Positions 63,625-64,000 of a DNA stretch of 64,000 nt are shown here, one piece after another. The number at the start of each line of letters is the position of its first letter. The stretch's first letter is position 1. Source of the DNA: Heliomicrobium gestii (GTDB taxonomy: Bacteria > Bacillota > Desulfitobacteriia > Heliobacteriales > Heliobacteriaceae); the NCBI RefSeq assembly GCF_009877435.1, contig NZ_WXEX01000006.1:124001-188000 (forward strand). The letters run 5' to 3'. The position numbers and the translations under genes were made by a program. A model generated the notes under the pieces. It was not told the origin of the DNA and did not search any database. It saw nothing but the letters and a program-made list of their open reading frames with translations.

Positions 63625-64000
63625 CTAGGCCTTTCCCAACTCTCCGCAGGCTTTTTCCAGCGTGCTGTCCTGGGATTGAATCGCTTTTTGGTTGGCTTCA
63701 TAAGCCCGGGAGGCGGTGATCATCTGCACCATTTCCTGAACGACGTTGACGTTGGCCAATTCCAGGGCGCCCGGCTTGATTTCCCGCTCCCCGGCAGCCA
63801 GATCGCGCAGCCCGCCGCCGGCGCCCTGTTGATTCAGTCGATAGAGGCTGTCCCCCGCTTTGAGCAGCGGCGGCTCTTGCCCCGGCGCCAGTTCGTCATA
63901 GCCGACGACGCGCAGTTGGGCGACTTCGTTATCGCCGCTGAATACGCGCCCCTCGCTGTCAATCCGGATGGCGCCGCCGGATGGAACGGTGATATCGCCC
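63625..64000 (-). CDS. flgF: Flagellar rod protein FlgF/FlgG-like, 5' part cut by window edge
   Basis: The last 125 codons are visible, ending at a TAG. They read PSGGAIRIDSEGRVFSGDNE and AQLRVVGYDELAPGQEPPL, then LELANVNVVQEMVQMITASR and AYEANQKAIQSQDSTLEKA. The C-terminal NVNVVQEMVQMI...RAYEANQKAI motif is that of the rod/hook family. It lies upstream of flgG in the same direction, so it is probably the FlgF-type proximal rod protein (FlhO in Bacillus). The start and N-terminal domain are outside the window. Confidence 0.87.
   Translation of the reverse strand, partial: GDITVPSGGAIRIDSEGRVFSGDNEVAQLRVVGYDELAPGQEPPLLKAGDSLYRLNQQGAGGGLRDLAAGEREIKPGALELANVNVVQEMVQMITASRAYEANQKAIQSQDSTLEKACGELGKA

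Overview
The window reads as a chromosomal cell-envelope region of a Firmicute-type (Bacillota, Clostridia-like) bacterium. The reasons are strong AGGAGG ribosome sites with many GTG and TTG starts, SLH-domain proteins, a CsaB pyruvyltransferase, a TagA/WecG-type enzyme and flagellar basal-body rod genes. Heliobacteria would fit, but the window alone cannot prove the family. No rRNA, tRNA, CRISPR array, transposase or phage gene was recognised.

Region 1 (1 to about 34.3 kb, all minus strand, closely packed) is a large polysaccharide locus. Read in its own direction (right to left) it runs: an O-antigen ligase/polymerase-like protein with TPRs; a WbaP-type initiating sugar-phosphate transferase; a GT4 enzyme; a winged-helix/nucleotidyltransferase protein with its own promoter; three GT4 enzymes; gmd, manC, an rmd-like reductase and fcl (GDP-mannose-derived 6-deoxysugars); the ABC exporter pair Wzm/Wzt with a C-terminal Wzt extension; a sulfotransferase; a methyltransferase; an SDR; a fusion of GT4, a degenerate methyltransferase fold and a coiled coil; further GT4 and GT2 enzymes; a GT-C-like membrane protein; rfbB and rfbA; and a dedicated acyl module (KAS III, ACP, methyltransferase-fold protein, NeuD-type acyltransferase, a beta-propeller hydrolase-like protein and a FemAB/GNAT-like protein cut by the left edge). 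The combination resembles known S-layer glycosylation (slg) loci.

Region 2 (34.4 to 45.1 kb) holds a TolC-family protein and two large paralogous secreted proteins ending in copper-amine-oxidase-like 'stalk' domains. Divergent from these is a beta-propeller protein with the same C-terminal domain, then an ECF sigma/membrane anti-sigma pair and a small secreted protein that matches only the N-terminal domain of the two large paralogs. Near-identical ECF-type promoters (GGAAC, 18 bases, GTCTAA) precede the sigma gene and one of the large surface-protein genes, suggesting that this sigma factor controls the surface coat.

Region 3 (45.1 to 62.7 kb, minus strand, clearly GC-richer) encodes csaB, a tagA-like gene and a subtilase with a C-terminal SLH-like domain in one operon, then three SLH proteins and a 1,866-residue IPT/TIG-repeat protein. 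CsaB makes the pyruvylated wall polymer that SLH domains bind, so this block looks like an anchor-plus-cargo set. Region 4 (62.8 kb to the end) is flgG and the 3' end of a flgF/flgG-like gene.

Overall the window places glycan synthesis and export, a possible glycan-to-protein ligase, candidate coat proteins, their possible regulator, and wall-anchoring machinery next to each other.
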